Below are positions 21,640 through 33,672 of a stretch of 64,000 bases of DNA, in pieces. The first letter of the stretch is position 1; each line of letters opens with the position of its first letter. The stretch covers positions 39,512 through 103,511 of the forward strand of contig JAOBSW010000340.1 in assembly GCA_026214975.1 (NCBI GenBank). Direction: 5' to 3'. The DNA is from Gentiana macrophylla. Taxonomy: Eukaryota > Streptophyta > Magnoliopsida > Gentianales > Gentianaceae. Position numbers and translations under genes: made by a program. The notes under the pieces were generated by a model, which did not search any database, was not told the DNA's origin, and was given only the letters and a program-made list of their open reading frames with translations.

Positions 21640-23839
21640 TGTAACATCCCGACTTTTCAGAAAAGGGTAAAAGAGCCTTTTAACTAAAAGTCAGTTTTTC
21701 GTGTGATTTAATTAAACGATTTAAGGTATATACGTAAATTTATATATATTCGAAACCTATATAATTAAAAGGAAAATCAGTTTTGTTAAACAATGGCATT
21801 AAAGGAAAAGCTAAGGTTAGGGGAGTGGGTATATAAACGGATTTGTTTGCAAAGGCTAATCACTAACCTAATTAAAAATCAGGAATTCAGCCCCTTCCCC
21901 TTACCCTTGGGCGGCCGTGTGAGGGAGGAGAGAACAAGAGAGAGTTCAACACAATTCTAAGAGAAAGACTCATCTCTTTCAGATCGAGTTTAAGGCTTGG
22001 AATCGCGTTGCGAAGAGGCTACTGATTCCTATCGGCCAAGCGGTGTTGCGGCAGACTTTCCTCACGAGTTTTGGGAGCGGTTTTGGGTTTGCATTAGGTA
22101 AGAAAAGCTATTCCTATGATTTCAATTCTTAGTTGTAAGGATTAGATCTTTTCTCAAGAAGTTTTGGTGTTAGAGGATGAGGTTGCATTGATTAATGTCT
22201 ATAGAGTATATGGTGTCTTTTGATGAAGATTTTCTGTGCTTACTGTGTTAATTTGCTGCTGTTTTGGTTGAAATACGATCTGGAAATCGCATGGTGATGA
22301 TATTAGGGTTTTGGTCGATTCCAGGTGGACGGGCGTCCAGTTATCCGGACGGGCGTCTGCTTAGGTTGTGTCTCATACGGGCGTCTGGCTTAACCGGACG
22401 GGCGTCTGAAGTGCTATTTTTACATTCAGGATTGAAACTGTGTTAGGTGGACGGGCGTCTGGGTATAGTGGACGGGCGTCCAGCTTTGGACGGGCGTTCA
22501 GTAAGGTTCAGACGGGCGTCCAGGGGCTTAAACGGGCGTCTAGCTTGTTTTGTCCTTCTTTCTTTGTGGGTTGTTGTTCAGCCTTATAAACATGATTTAT
22601 CTTTATGAAACCTTTATATATGATATGTTAATATGGTATAAATATAGACAAGCCTGAATTGAGCTTCTGATTCGTTCAGTTAAAACACCGAATGTACTCT
22701 TAAAGGGAGTTGAAGTTCGGATCCGTCGGAAGAGCATGATAGGCTTGTGCTTTGATGAATTAGGATTCATCAATGTCTCGTGTATGTGCTAGGGTGGTCC
22801 GTGTCTAGTGGTCTAGGAAGAGAGTAGTATGGGTGAGGAGATTATTTGAAAACACTTAGGTTGGCTAGTTAATAACTTAATAAACAACGTATGTGACTAG
22901 TAAAAGATTAAACAACATGTCTCTCTTGGCTAGGCACCAGGCTAAATCGCGATGCATGTGCTACCTCTGAAGGTGGAAGAACTTCGTAGGTCAAAAGACC
23001 CTAAGTACGGAGGGACTCTGCTGAGGTGTGCGTGCTATCGGAGTCTACCTTTTCTAGACTTCGTGGATATTGGTGTGATCCACTAATATGTTGCAATAGA
23101 GTGTTCCCAAGGTAGAATAACTCTGTAGGTCAATGACCCTAAGTACGAGAGGACTCTTTGAGGTGGATGCGCCAGTAGTGCCCTTGAGTGCGGTTGTAAC
23201 ATAGATAAGCTAAGTTAGAAAGCAGATTAGTCACGACGTGTTGATGAGCATGAAGTGAACCCTAGATTGAGTCGGTCTCCCTTAAATAACTAATTAAATA
23301 ATTATCTTTTCTTTATAAACTATAGTTGTTATCATAGCTTCTCTTTCTTACTGAGTACGTTGTACTTACCTCGAATGCATATTTTTCTATGTGTTTGGGG
23401 TGAGAAGACGAAACAAGTTGATCAAAGTTAGCCTTGAGCTCGTCGAGGAGTACAATGACGTTTTGATGGCGTTGAAGTCACTCTGATGTTTTCCTTCACT
23501 TTTCTTTTAAAGGTTGTACGGTTTATCTTGTAGATTCTCTTATAAGTTTGTTGTACTTTTATTTCAAGTTTGTAAGACTAGCTTTGTATCTTCTCTTTGG
23601 GACATCGTACGTTGTAAGCTTGTTACCGTTGTTGTAAGCTTTTCCTTTTTACCCCTAGACGGTTTGTTTTCTATTCTAGTAGCATTTATGGTTTTTACCC
23701 GAGTCATTTGGACTTCCGTTGCTTTATTTTTGATACGATGACGTAGAGGCTGGCGTATAATTTTAGATTTATTTAACGTTATACGCGCCGAACGTTCTCT
23801 TCCGGATAAGGGCTCGGTATCTGGGAGCGGGGCGTTACA
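21640..23839 (+). repeat. LARD-like element 5' LTR
   Basis: About 2,200 bp with a TATATAAA box near 21830, so U3 is short (about 200 bp) and the R-U5 part would be nearly 2 kb. It holds a cluster of GACGGGCGTC motifs (22327-22540). It matches the 3' LTR throughout, apart from many small clustered differences. Confidence 0.92.
22327..22540 (+). repeat. Array of nine GACGGGCGTC-type motifs in the 5' LTR
   Basis: Nine copies of ACGGGCGTY, several extended to GGACGGGCGTCC, occur at irregular spacing in about 210 bp. The extended form is an inverted repeat, GGACG/CGTCC, around two G. The array is repeated in the other LTR at 28209-28432 with changes. Confidence 0.9.
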
Positions 23840-26800
23840 GTTGGTATCAGAGAGAAGCGTTCCTTGCTTTTCTAGGCTTCCCTTTCTTAAGATAAGACCT
23901 TTAAGACTACTTAGTAACCATTCTGACTTCTTTGATCTTTCAGAATTGCAGGAATTCATAGAAGTTTCTTTGCTGACCTAAACTTTTGTTTTAAGATAAG
24001 GTATCTTAGATCTTTTAGAACCTTTCTGACTTCTTTTGTTCTTGGTGGCAAATCGTAAAAACTAAGAATCTTTAGACCTTGGTCAAGTTTCACTAGGACC
24101 AGGTGAAGAGTCTTCCTTGGCAAAGGTTAGTTAGAGTTCCAAGCTCACATCCTTTATGTGATGCCTCTCAGTGTTCCTTCTAGGATCTTTAGCAGAACCC
24201 TTCTCTTCTTTTGGAGCTTCTAGACTTTTCTCCTTTTGCTCTTTCCTTGGAGGATTTAAAGTTTTCCTATTGCGACCTTTTGATTCAATCATTACCTTGA
24301 TTTTGTATTTTGGTGTTATGTAAAACGAGTAAAACAACTTTGTTCACGTTTCTATATGTCTTTTAATATTACCTCTGATGTTTCAAAAATTCTATAAATT
24401 TGCAGTCACTTAGGAAATTGCCTTATCTACATTTTCTATTTTGGCGTCAACTTAGTTTTCAATATGGATTGTTCATAAATTGTTTAACAAGGAGGAGTAC
24501 TCTGTTCAGAAAATTCTGCAGCGGTACTCTTACTTACGAGTCTGTTTTGAATAAGTTAAACATTTTCAAATGACTTGAATTTTTGATATGTTGTAGAAAA
24601 CTCTCTGATCTGAAATTTTTGTTTTGGAGTCAAGTGCTAATTCTTTCTAATTTGAGTTCAATCTGCAAAATAATGTAGATTATAAATTTCTGAAAGTTTT
24701 GACAGCTTGCAGCAGTAGACAAAAATAATTATTTTTAACCAACTTATGCTTTTCCATAAATTCTGAATTTTGTGTAGCATATGTAAAGCTTGTATACCTA
24801 CAACTTTTCTTTTTACATCATGTTCAAAATTAGTTTGGTTTGTTTTGTACAAGTCAATCATTTCATGGTTGACGTACGTACTTAAACTTTTAAAATTATT
24901 TAAGTACTTGTTCATGAAAGGCTAGACAACATTCTTTCACCTTGGAAGTTTAGGTGTGGGGTAGTATGTGTTGGGAAGGCTTTGAAGCATAAGACCCTAA
25001 CTTACTTGTTATCCAAAATAAGAAGTTTAGTGAGTAGATATTAAGTGTTGTAGATTTAATACCCTTTTGTGACAAGAAACACTTACATGGTGACTTTCCA
25101 ATCCCATGTTTTCTTTAACGAGGTACTTTTATAATCATTTGGATTCACACTTAGTTACCTCTAATTTCAAATGTTTTTCCCTTGCATACCATTTGTGACC
25201 AATGTGGTAATTGGATCATCCGTTTGAAACTTTTGAACTCGGTAAGAGTTCTTCCATGTGTAAGTTTTATTTTTCAAGTGTGCGATACTTTGATGTTTTT
25301 TTTTTTATGAAGATGTTTTCATAGTGTCAAATGCTTGATTTAAAGGAAATGAGTTTCTCATCCTTTGAACTATTTGAACTGGCAACTGTATACCCTTTCA
25401 TTGCATCATGTTTAGCAAATTCGGGTCAATACACTTTTACATCCTAGTGATTACCTTCAATGCATCCCATACACGATGTTTTGGTGCAGAAAACTTTTGT
25501 TTAAAGACTCAACTCTTTTATTAGAATTTTATACATTTTAAAACAAGTGGAAAGATCAAACTTTCTCAAAACATCCATTTTAATTACATAATCCTTTGTC
25601 TTCCGGTAAGAATACGTGAACAACCATTCCTTACCAAAGTGTTATTTAGTAACTCCAGGCTACTTTTAAAAAAAAAAAAATTATATACATGTGTTCAAAA
25701 GTTCTATCGATAATTACTTTCAAGATACTGCATCTTTTACTCCTTATGAAATTTTTGTCTTTGAATAAGCGAGTAGTTGAACCTCCCTTACAACTCATGC
25801 ACGTCTTTTAAAGCTACGTTTGATAAAGGATTTAGCATGCAACTTATTTTGTTAAGAGTTTTCCTCGACAAAGAAAAAAAAAAAATTTTACTACAGGTGT
25901 TAAGTTGTTTTGTTTTATTCTAAACCTTCTTTCTTCAAATTGGAAGAAATGGCTTTCTGATTTTTTTTTTTATTTTTTTTTTAAGAACAAAGGGTTGTCC
26001 TTATCCTTTGAACACTTTCCCCTTCAATTCAAAACCTTTTAACAAAATCACAATAGTCCTTATTGTGTGAATCTTTGAACGACACAAAAACATGCACTAT
26101 TCGAAACTCTTGTGTTTTCTTTACTCAGTCGTCACTTATGATTTCTTCACGAAGCACTTCTCCGGTTTACCTTTATCCTTGAACCTTTGGAGAAGATGTT
26201 TCCCCGCTTTCAAAAATAATATTTTAACTGCAACGGTTGTTGAAAGAAATAGAATATGCATTTTCTGAATTCTTTTGCTTTCTTTCCACGTAATCATTCA
26301 TGACCCCTTTCACAACATTTCACCAATTTACTTGGATTTTCAACATGAAATCTTTCGAGAGAATATCAGTCGTCTTCAAATCTTTATATACATTTATCAT
26401 ATGTATAAGTACATATTTGAATAATATTTGAGACTTCTTCCACTTCTAGACCTTTCTATTGAACTCTTTAATAGCAAGTTTGTCTTTCTTTTGCATTCAA
26501 TCATACCAATAATTTCAAGAGAAAGGAAAATGTTTCAATCTGGATTTTGTAGAATGACCTCTATTTTGTGATAAATGTCTCGGTCAGAGTACTTTTGTTT
26601 TTAGTGACTTATCACAAGTACCCTCATATAGGCAAATTTTATATATCATCCATTTTGCATTATCTAAACAAATGTTTTATCATATGCATGTGAACCAGGT
26701 TCAATCCGTCTTCATTCTGTATTACACATCTCAAGATTTTCCTATTTGCTATCTCCCTTAGTAGTTTCAAATTTTCAAAAGATTTGCATAACCATTCTTA

Positions 26801-27530
26801 CCCTTCTTCTGGAATCAAGGTGAGGACAAGTTTAAAACTTTGTTTCTTATAGATGTGTTGTTTAAAAATAAACTCTTTCACAACTCCAATATTCTGTTGG
26901 ACTATAAAGTTATGGTTGCTGATAAACTCACTATCAAAGTTGTATTCTTGTCTATAGGAAATCCTTGTAAGTCTGGTAGAAGAAGTTTATGTGGTTACTT
27001 TTTTTTGGAGACTAGTAAAGATTGAAGTTTGTCTAGGGTTTGGGTGTTATAGATGGTTTAGTGCTGAATTGATAGCAAGGCGGAATTGAAGTTCCTTAAG
27101 TTAATAGTCAGCTCTTGAGGGTAAGGCGAATGTATAGATCAGAGTAACCTTTGCGTAAGTCTGGAAACTTCTGTAAGGGTGATGAATGGACAAAGAACCT
27201 GGAAGAATTCTACTGTTAATTAGTGGATGGATGTATGACTCTTGGGACACAGGGTTCTAGGAAGAGCTTAAGAAGTTGGGTTAGAAGAGTTGAGTATAAG
27301 GTAGATGTTTTGTGTGTGGATAAGATAGAATGGTGCTTGGGTCTGAAGTACTAGATTAGTTGTGATGGACGCGTCGAAGTCTTGATGTTGAAAATAATAA
27401 GGTTCAAATCAGTTGGAGATAATGTTTGTTTTTGAAAGTGAACTAGAAAGTGGGCAAGCTGGTATCTAAGATGAAAGTGGAGTTGGTTCTGTCAAGTTTC
27501 GAGGACGAAACTTCTTTAAGGGGGGAAGAA
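23840..27530 (+). other. LARD-like internal region, non-coding
   Basis: 3.7 kb between the LTRs with only short open frames of no recognisable family. It is rich in T and in CTTT(T) runs, with homopolymers at about 25291, 25670, 25873 and 25960. Only the ends (primer site, polypurine tract) look functional. Confidence 0.8.
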
Positions 27531-29720
27531 TGTAACATCCCGACTTTTCAGAAAAGGGTAAAAGAGCCTTTTAACTAAAAGTCAGTTTTTCGTGTGATTT
27601 AATTAAACGATTTAAGGTATATACGTAAATTTATATATATTCGAAACCTATATAATTAAAAGGAAAATCAGTTTTGTTAAACAAGGGCATTAAAGGAAAA
27701 GCTAAGGTTAGGGGAGTGGGTATATAAACGGATTTGTTTGCAAAGGCTAATCACTAACCTAATTAAAAATCAGAATTCACCCCTTCCCTTACCCTTGGGC
27801 GGCCGTGTGAGAGGAGGAGAGAACAAGAGAGAGTTCAACACAATTCTAAGAGAAAGACTCATCTCTTTCAGATCGAGTTTAAGGCTTGGAATCGTTGCGA
27901 AGAGGGCTACTGATTCTATCGGTTTAGCGGTGTTGCAGCTGACTTTCCTCCGAGTTTTGGAGCGGTTTCTGGTTGCATTAGGTAAGAAAAGCTATTCTAT
28001 GATTTCAATTCTTAGTTGTAAGGATTAGATCTTTTCTCAAGAAGTTTTGGTGTTAGAGGATGAGGTTGCATTGATTAATGTCTATAGAGTATATGGTGTC
28101 TTTTGATGAAGATTTTACGTGCTTCTTGTGTTAATTTCTTCATTGCTTTTGGTTGAAATACGATCTGGAAATCGCATGGTGATGATATTAGGGTTTTGGT
28201 CGATTCAGGTGGACGGGCGCCCGATTATCCGGACGGGCGCCTCGCTTAGGGTTGTGTCTCATACGGGCGTCTGGCTTAACCGGACGGGCGTGCAAGTGCT
28301 ATTTTTACATTCGAGATTGAAAGCGTGTTAGGTGGACGGGCGTCTGGGTATAGTGGACGGGCGCCCGCTTTTGACGGGCGTTCGATAAAGGTCGAGACGG
28401 GCGTCAGGGGCTTAAGCGGGCGTCTAGCTTGTTTTGTCCTTCTTTCTTTGTGGGTTGTTGTTGACCTTATAAACATGATTTATCTTTATGAAACCTTTAT
28501 ATATGATATGTTAATATGGTATAAATATAGACAAGCCTGAATTGAGCTTCGATTCGCTTCGGTTAAAACACCGAATGTACTCTTAAAGGAGTTGAAGTTC
28601 GGATCCGCTCGGAAGAGCATGATAGGCTTGTGCTTTGATGAATTAGGATTCATCAATGTCGTGTATGTGCTAGGGTGGTCCGTGTCAGTGGTCTAGGAAG
28701 AGAGTAGTATGGGTGAGGAGATTATTTGAAAACACTTAGGTTGGCTAGTTAATAACTTAATAAACAACGATGTGACTAGTAAAAGATTAAACAACATGTC
28801 TCTCTTGGCTAGGCACCAGGCTAAATCGCGATGCATGTGCTACCTCTCTAAGGTGGAAGAACTTCGTAGGTCAAAAGACCCTAAGTGCGGAGGGACTCTC
28901 TTTGAGGGTGTGCGTGCTATCGGAGTCTACCTTTTCTAGACTTCGTGGATATTGGTGTGATCCACTAATATGTTGCAATAGAGTGTTCCCAAGGTAGAAT
29001 AACTCTGTAGGTCAATGACCCTAAGTACAGAGGGACTCTGCTGAGGTGGATCGCGCGTAGTGCCCTTGAGTGCGGTTGTAACATAGATAAGCTAAGTTAG
29101 AAACAGTTAGTCACGACGTGTTGATGAGCGTGAAGTGAACCCTAGATTGAGTCGGTCTCCCTTAAATAACTAATTAAATAATTATCTTTTCTTTATAAAC
29201 TATAGTTGTTATCATAAACCTCTTTCTCTCACGAGTACGTTGTACTTACCTCGAATGCATATTTTTCTATGTGTTTTGGGGTGAGAAGGCGAAACAGTTG
29301 ATCGAGTTAGCCTTGAGCTCGTCGAGGAGTACAATGACGCGTTTTGATGGCGTTGAAGTCACTCGATGTTTTCCTTCACTTTTCTTTTAAAGGTTATACG
29401 GTTTATCTTGTAGATTCTCTTATAAGTTTGTTGTACTTTTATTTCAAGTTTGTAAGACTAGCTTTGTATCTTCTCTTTGGGACATCGTGACGTTGTAAGC
29501 TCATTACCGTTGTTGTAAGCTTTTCCTTTTACCCCTGCAGACGGTTTGTTTTCTATTCAAAGTAGATTTATGGTTTTTACCCGAGTCATTTGGACTTCCG
29601 TTGCTTTATTTTTGATACGATGGCGTAGAAGTGGCGTATAATTTTAGATTTATTTAACGTTATACGCTACTAACGCGTTCTTAAGGATAAAGCTTCAGTA
29701 TTCGGGAGCCAAGCGTTACG
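27531..29720 (+). repeat. LARD-like element 3' LTR
   Basis: About 2,190 bp, full-length partner of 21640-23839, ending GCGTTACG instead of GCGTTACA. Confidence 0.92.
28209..28432 (+). repeat. Array of GACGGGCG motifs in the 3' LTR
   Basis: Counterpart of 22327-22540. Several copies read GACGGGCGCC or CGCCCG where the 5' LTR reads GACGGGCGTCC, so the GGGCG core is kept while the 3' half varies. Confidence 0.85.
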
Positions 29721-29776
29721 GTCGTGTTTTACAAAAAAATCATTTTGAATAAAAAGAAAAATATACATCTTAAGTA

Positions 29777-30055
29777 ATCCCTTCGCTTTTTTTTAATCAT
29801 CGCATTTCACAATTTACTCATTTTTTATTTATCTGTCGTTTATCAGACATTTTAATGATCATTTATTACTTTATCCTCATTTACCAATAAAATATTTACA
29901 TCTCCAATAAAAAAATATACATTTCCAATCTAAAACACATTTACCAATAAAAATACATTTCGATAAAAATACATTTCAAAGACTATATTTAGGACATATT
30001 AATTACATTTTTAATCTGTGTGAATTTTATTTCATGACGTAAAAAACGGAGGGAG
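29777..30055. mobile_element. Stowaway-type MITE
   Basis: It opens ATCCCTTCGCTTTTTT and closes AAAAAACGGAGGGAG, degenerate Stowaway termini, with TA at both sides (29775-29776 and 30056-30057). It is AT-rich, non-coding and contains repeated ACATTT(A/C)CCAATAAA units. It sits about 175 bp upstream of the MIR168 TATA box. Confidence 0.8.
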
Positions 30056-30057
30056 TA

Positions 30058-30262
30058 TATTTTTACTACACCCTCATTGGCCCCACACTCTGAGTGGCAA
30101 TATTGTAAAATTCCTACAAACGCATATTCAGGTATCCTACACCCTAGCACGCCGCATTTCGTCAACAATTCATACTCACGTCCAGTCGGTCATCACTCCA
30201 CGCGTCATCCTCTTATTGGCGTGTCGAATCTATAAAAGGTGCCTCCTTCCCCCTAATCCCCG
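30058..30262 (+). promoter_or_regulatory. MIR168 core promoter
   Basis: A clear TATA box, TATAAAAG (30231-30238), follows an ATTGG (CCAAT-type) box at about 30214-30218. CACGTC and CACGCGTCA motifs lie at about 30177-30209. Transcription would start near 30262-30270, about 180 bp before the mature microRNA. Box positions are seen; their function is inferred. Confidence 0.7.
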
Positions 30263-30442
30263 CTCATCTATTCCCATCTCTCACGCCGTAGGCTTCTTCG
30301 CCAACAACTTTCTCCCTTTCTTTCCAGATCTATAAATCAATGCTTTCAAATTCCAGTACAAAAAAATCTGCAAACGCAGCTTGTTCCCTACCTTTCTAGA
30401 GTTCATCTTTTGAAGAAGCTTCTTTTTGCGGCGGTCTCTAAT

Positions 30443-30463
30443 TCGCTTGGTGCAGGTCGGGAA
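30443..30463 (+). ncRNA. miR168: Mature miR168 (5p)
   Basis: The 21-nt guide strand starts with U, as preferred by AGO1, and is identical to the conserved angiosperm miR168 sequence. Confidence 0.98.
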
Positions 30464-30524
30464 CTCTTTCGCCGCTGACTTCATTGTTATACATGTGTAT
30501 GGTTGTCGTTTGGTGAATTGAGTT

Positions 30525-30545
30525 CCCGCCTTGCACCAACTGAAT
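30525..30545 (+). ncRNA. miR168: miR168* (3p)
   Basis: The 21-nt star strand lies opposite the guide in the hairpin. By memory it differs from the Arabidopsis MIR168a star by one base (CACCAACTG in place of CATCAACTG). Confidence 0.93.
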
Positions 30546-31802
30546 CGGAGGCCACGGTGAATTAATTGTCAATCAGGCTAATCCAGCAGCGTTGTGCTAG
30601 ATCTCAGTGATCTTTTTTCTTTTGATTATGACGTGTATTTAATTGTGTGGGAGTAATTTGATTTGGGTGTATTTAAATTTGAAAACTTTAGAAGAATGGA
30701 TGAAATTGATTTTTAGTTTATGTGGATTGCGTGTTTTTGTTTATTGTTGACGGGAAGATATGACAGGTTTGGACGTTTTTTATCATTAAATTATTGGTTT
30801 TATGTTGAATTAAAGATATTTCCAGTTGATGTCGATGTTTGATGACATAAGAGATTATTCAGCTAAGCAAAACAGGTTTAATATAGTATCTATCTTTGTT
30901 TGACTAATCGATCCAGATCCGACTTTGTATATGTGGATTGTGCTTTAAACAATCGTCATTACTTTTATTTTTCATTTTTTCCTATCAAATTCTTTCTATT
31001 CATGTAAACAACAGCTTCACCGGCGAGGAGTCTTGATGCAGCTTGGAAACAACCTCTGTGGTACAGTAGGGATGCTTCCAACAGATTGCCCTTCTTGATT
31101 GTGAATAGCTTGTGTTGGTTCAAAGCATAAAGTATTGTATGTCAGTACTCTAGTTCGTTTTTGTTGTTTCCAGTTCTAATGGAGTAATGGACAAGGAGAA
31201 AGTTGAATGCTTTGTGTGTGTGTGCGTGTTTTTTTCCCTCTTAGAGTTTATGGCAATTAATTGTATTCATTAGCTAATGTTAGTGGCTATTCGTTTAAGC
31301 CAGAAAGTAGAAGTCAAGTTGGGATTACTTGTATGTAAGCCTGAATCATTACAAGTGGCAGTAGGCTCAGAATAGTTTTGTAAGAAAGTGAAAATCTTGA
31401 AACAAAAGTAGAAGAAGAGGAAGATATGCAATCAAGCATGATCTCCATTTTATTTGATTCGTGCTGAACTAAGGAGTTGTATAAAAAAAATTAATCTCAG
31501 TAGCTTTGTATGTTCTTGAATATTTATTTTGTTGCATGGAGGAACGATTTTTTTTTTAATTACTGTTTTCTATTCCTGTCATCGCACAGAACTTGAAAAT
31601 AGCATGTGTTATTACATTATTTCATCTCTTTTGATATCTGCTTTGTTCTGCAACAAGCCTTTGAAACTGTCTCAGATGATTTTCTTTTAGCTCTGGAACG
31701 ATGCGGAATATTCAGCCTTTGCCTCTCCATTACCTATTGTAATGTGCAACAAGAATTGATTTCAATGCCGACGACTGATTTCATTGATTGCTTTTTATCT
31801 TC

Positions 31803-31960
31803 TGTACCTTTGTACCCATAAGAATGTAGTGTGTCTGGATTGTAAAATGTCGTTTTTATACTTCTTTTCTGTTTCCATATATCTTGTACCGATAAGAATG
31901 TAGTATGTCTGGATTGTAAAATGTCCTTTTATACTTCTTTTCCATTTCCTATATCCTGTC
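31803..31960. repeat. Two-copy tandem repeat of about 78 bp
   Basis: Both copies contain ATAAGAATGTAGT(G/A)TGTCTGG followed by ATTGTAAAATGTC and TTATACTTCTTTTC. They differ by a few substitutions and small indels, so the duplication is fairly recent. Confidence 0.9.
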
Positions 31961-33646
31961 CTTAGTGTTTTCTCTTTATTGTGCACAAGGCTGGGTTGCA
32001 AGTATGGAAATATATTATACATTTGCCTAATTTAGTTGTGATCTTGTCTACATTTATAGCCATGAAGAGTAGATCTAAATCCTAATTTCATCTTTGAGCC
32101 ATAAATTCCCCATTTCCTGATGCTGTTGTGTTAATTTTTAATTTGTTGCTGATGGCATGAAAGGTATTGATTGAATGAAAACATTGGCAAACACACTTGC
32201 CATAATAATGTCTGTACATTTCTTTGGCTATCTTGAATCCCCTTGAAAATCTTTGTACATTTCAGTTTTCATCTTGAATCTGTATTTCCATTCTAAAACT
32301 TTCTCTGCTGAGATTTTCTGACCTCCAAAGGCATTTACTGCAAGGCCTTAATCCTTATATATATAGTTGGGTCTAACCAGAGCTTTTAGACAGTAGTCTG
32401 ATCTCTTAAACACATTTCTTCATCATTGCATTGAGAGTTGTATCACAGTTGGGCAAAAAAGAAAATGAAATGATGGCTCTCCCGGTTTTAGCTAGCCTCA
32501 TACAAGAAGTAAAAGTTCTGGGAACACCGCTTACTAGGACATTGAATCTCACTGTACGGAATCACTGTCATATTTTCTTCCTGTCTAGCATGAAATCACT
32601 TTAAAAGCTAGATATTCTTTCCTGATTAATGAAAATGAGGAATAATCTCTTTTGTTTCTATCCCAAGTGACATGCTTAGAATATTTCTATAAGTTACCTA
32701 AGTCGGGAGTCCCAGCTTGTGTTTGTTGATACGTTTATTATCATATTGTTGGTGGTTCATATGTGGTATTGAATGTTTAGATACACTATTATTACTGATT
32801 ATTATCATTTTTTATTGAAAAACTTCCATCCATGTTTAAGCCCCTATTCACCTTAAATTATGTTGAATCTCATGCTTCCCTTCAAGGGCACAAATCAATG
32901 CTGCCTGTATACTTTGTTTGGGTAAACCATCTCAACTGAAATTGTCTAGGTTTTCTCCTTTATTATTCTATCCATCTTCATACGCCATTCATTTTATTTT
33001 TTGTTAATGGTTTTTTTTTTCACCGCTTATTGCTCAACTTCCATTCGCAGTTTACTGCTTAACAGATGTCCGTAAGCCATTGCTCATTTTGATTTGCACA
33101 ACACGGGATAGCTGGGGTAAGGTAATGTTGCAAAAGGTGAATTTCTGAATTTTGCTTTTGTTTGACAAATAGCCAATGATAGTCATAGCCTTTTCAGTTA
33201 TTGAAGCATATCCCTGCCATTAATGTTTGTAACACATATTAGTTAAGTGGTAATGACATCTAAAACTGTCCCTTAATCTCCGATTTTGACTTGGAGCATC
33301 TGTTAGTTTTCCATTCTTGTATAGGTGAGTCTTTCAGACAATGGAACAAAATGCCATAGTTTTCTTGATAAGATGGGCAAAACAATGTTCAATATCGCAA
33401 CCAGGATGCTCTTTGCACTGTGAAGTTGTTAGGTATTACACCTGGTTACATTCATTTCGTAGTTAAGTTTGTTCTTTGCAGTAGTATGTTGGGAAAGATG
33501 CCCTCATAACTGTCACCAATTCTTTAATGGAATTCACTTGCATTGCCAAATTAGGCATTTATTTTGCAAGTCTTGAATGCCAACCAGTGTAACCATTTTT
33601 GAGTGGAGTGATTATTATCAAGCTTATTTGAACAAATTGATTGTGG

Positions 33647-33672
33647 AAAAAAAAAAAAAAAAAAAAAAAAAA
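33647..33672. repeat. A26 homopolymer
   Basis: Twenty-six consecutive A residues. This could be the tail of a retroposed sequence in plus orientation, but no body or duplication was recognised. Confidence 0.7.

Larger units (their letters stand above)
21640..29720 (+). mobile_element. Non-coding large LTR element (LARD-like, Gypsy-type ends)
   Basis: Two LTRs of about 2.2 kb (21640-23839 and 27531-29720) flank 3.69 kb of internal DNA. They start TGTAACATCCCGAC and end GTTAC(A/G). A primer-binding site TTGGTATCAGAG (23841-23852) and a polypurine tract AGGGGGGAAGAA (27519-27530) are in place. The segment before the tract (TTCGAGGACGAAACTTCTTTAAGG) is typical of the 3' end of Ty3/Gypsy chromovirus elements of the Tekay/Del type. 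The internal region has no open frame with gag, protease, RT or integrase motifs on either strand, which defines a LARD-like, non-autonomous element. Flanks GTGCG (21635-21639) and GTCGT (29721-29725) are a plausible imperfect target duplication. Length is 8.1 kb. Confidence 0.88.
30428..30558 (+). ncRNA. MIR168: MIR168 precursor hairpin
   Basis: The 5' arm carries the exact 21-nt mature miR168 at 30443-30463 (begins TCGCTTGGTG, ends GTCGGGAA). The 3' arm carries miR168* at 30525-30545 (begins CCCGCCTTGC, ends AACTGAAT). The two arms pair nearly throughout: two G-U pairs and two mismatches, a C-C and a U-C, with a 2-nt 3' overhang geometry and a loop of about 60 nt. In plants miR168 guides cleavage of AGO1 mRNA and so sets the level of the main slicer protein, in a feedback loop where AGO1 loads and stabilises miR168. 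The hairpin is processed in the nucleus by DCL1. A TATA promoter lies upstream on the same strand. Every diagnostic element is intact. Confidence 0.98.

Noticed and set aside
30281..30484. Minus-strand 67-codon frame over the MIR168 hairpin
   Set aside because: Antisense of the pri-miR168 leader and hairpin; no protein features.
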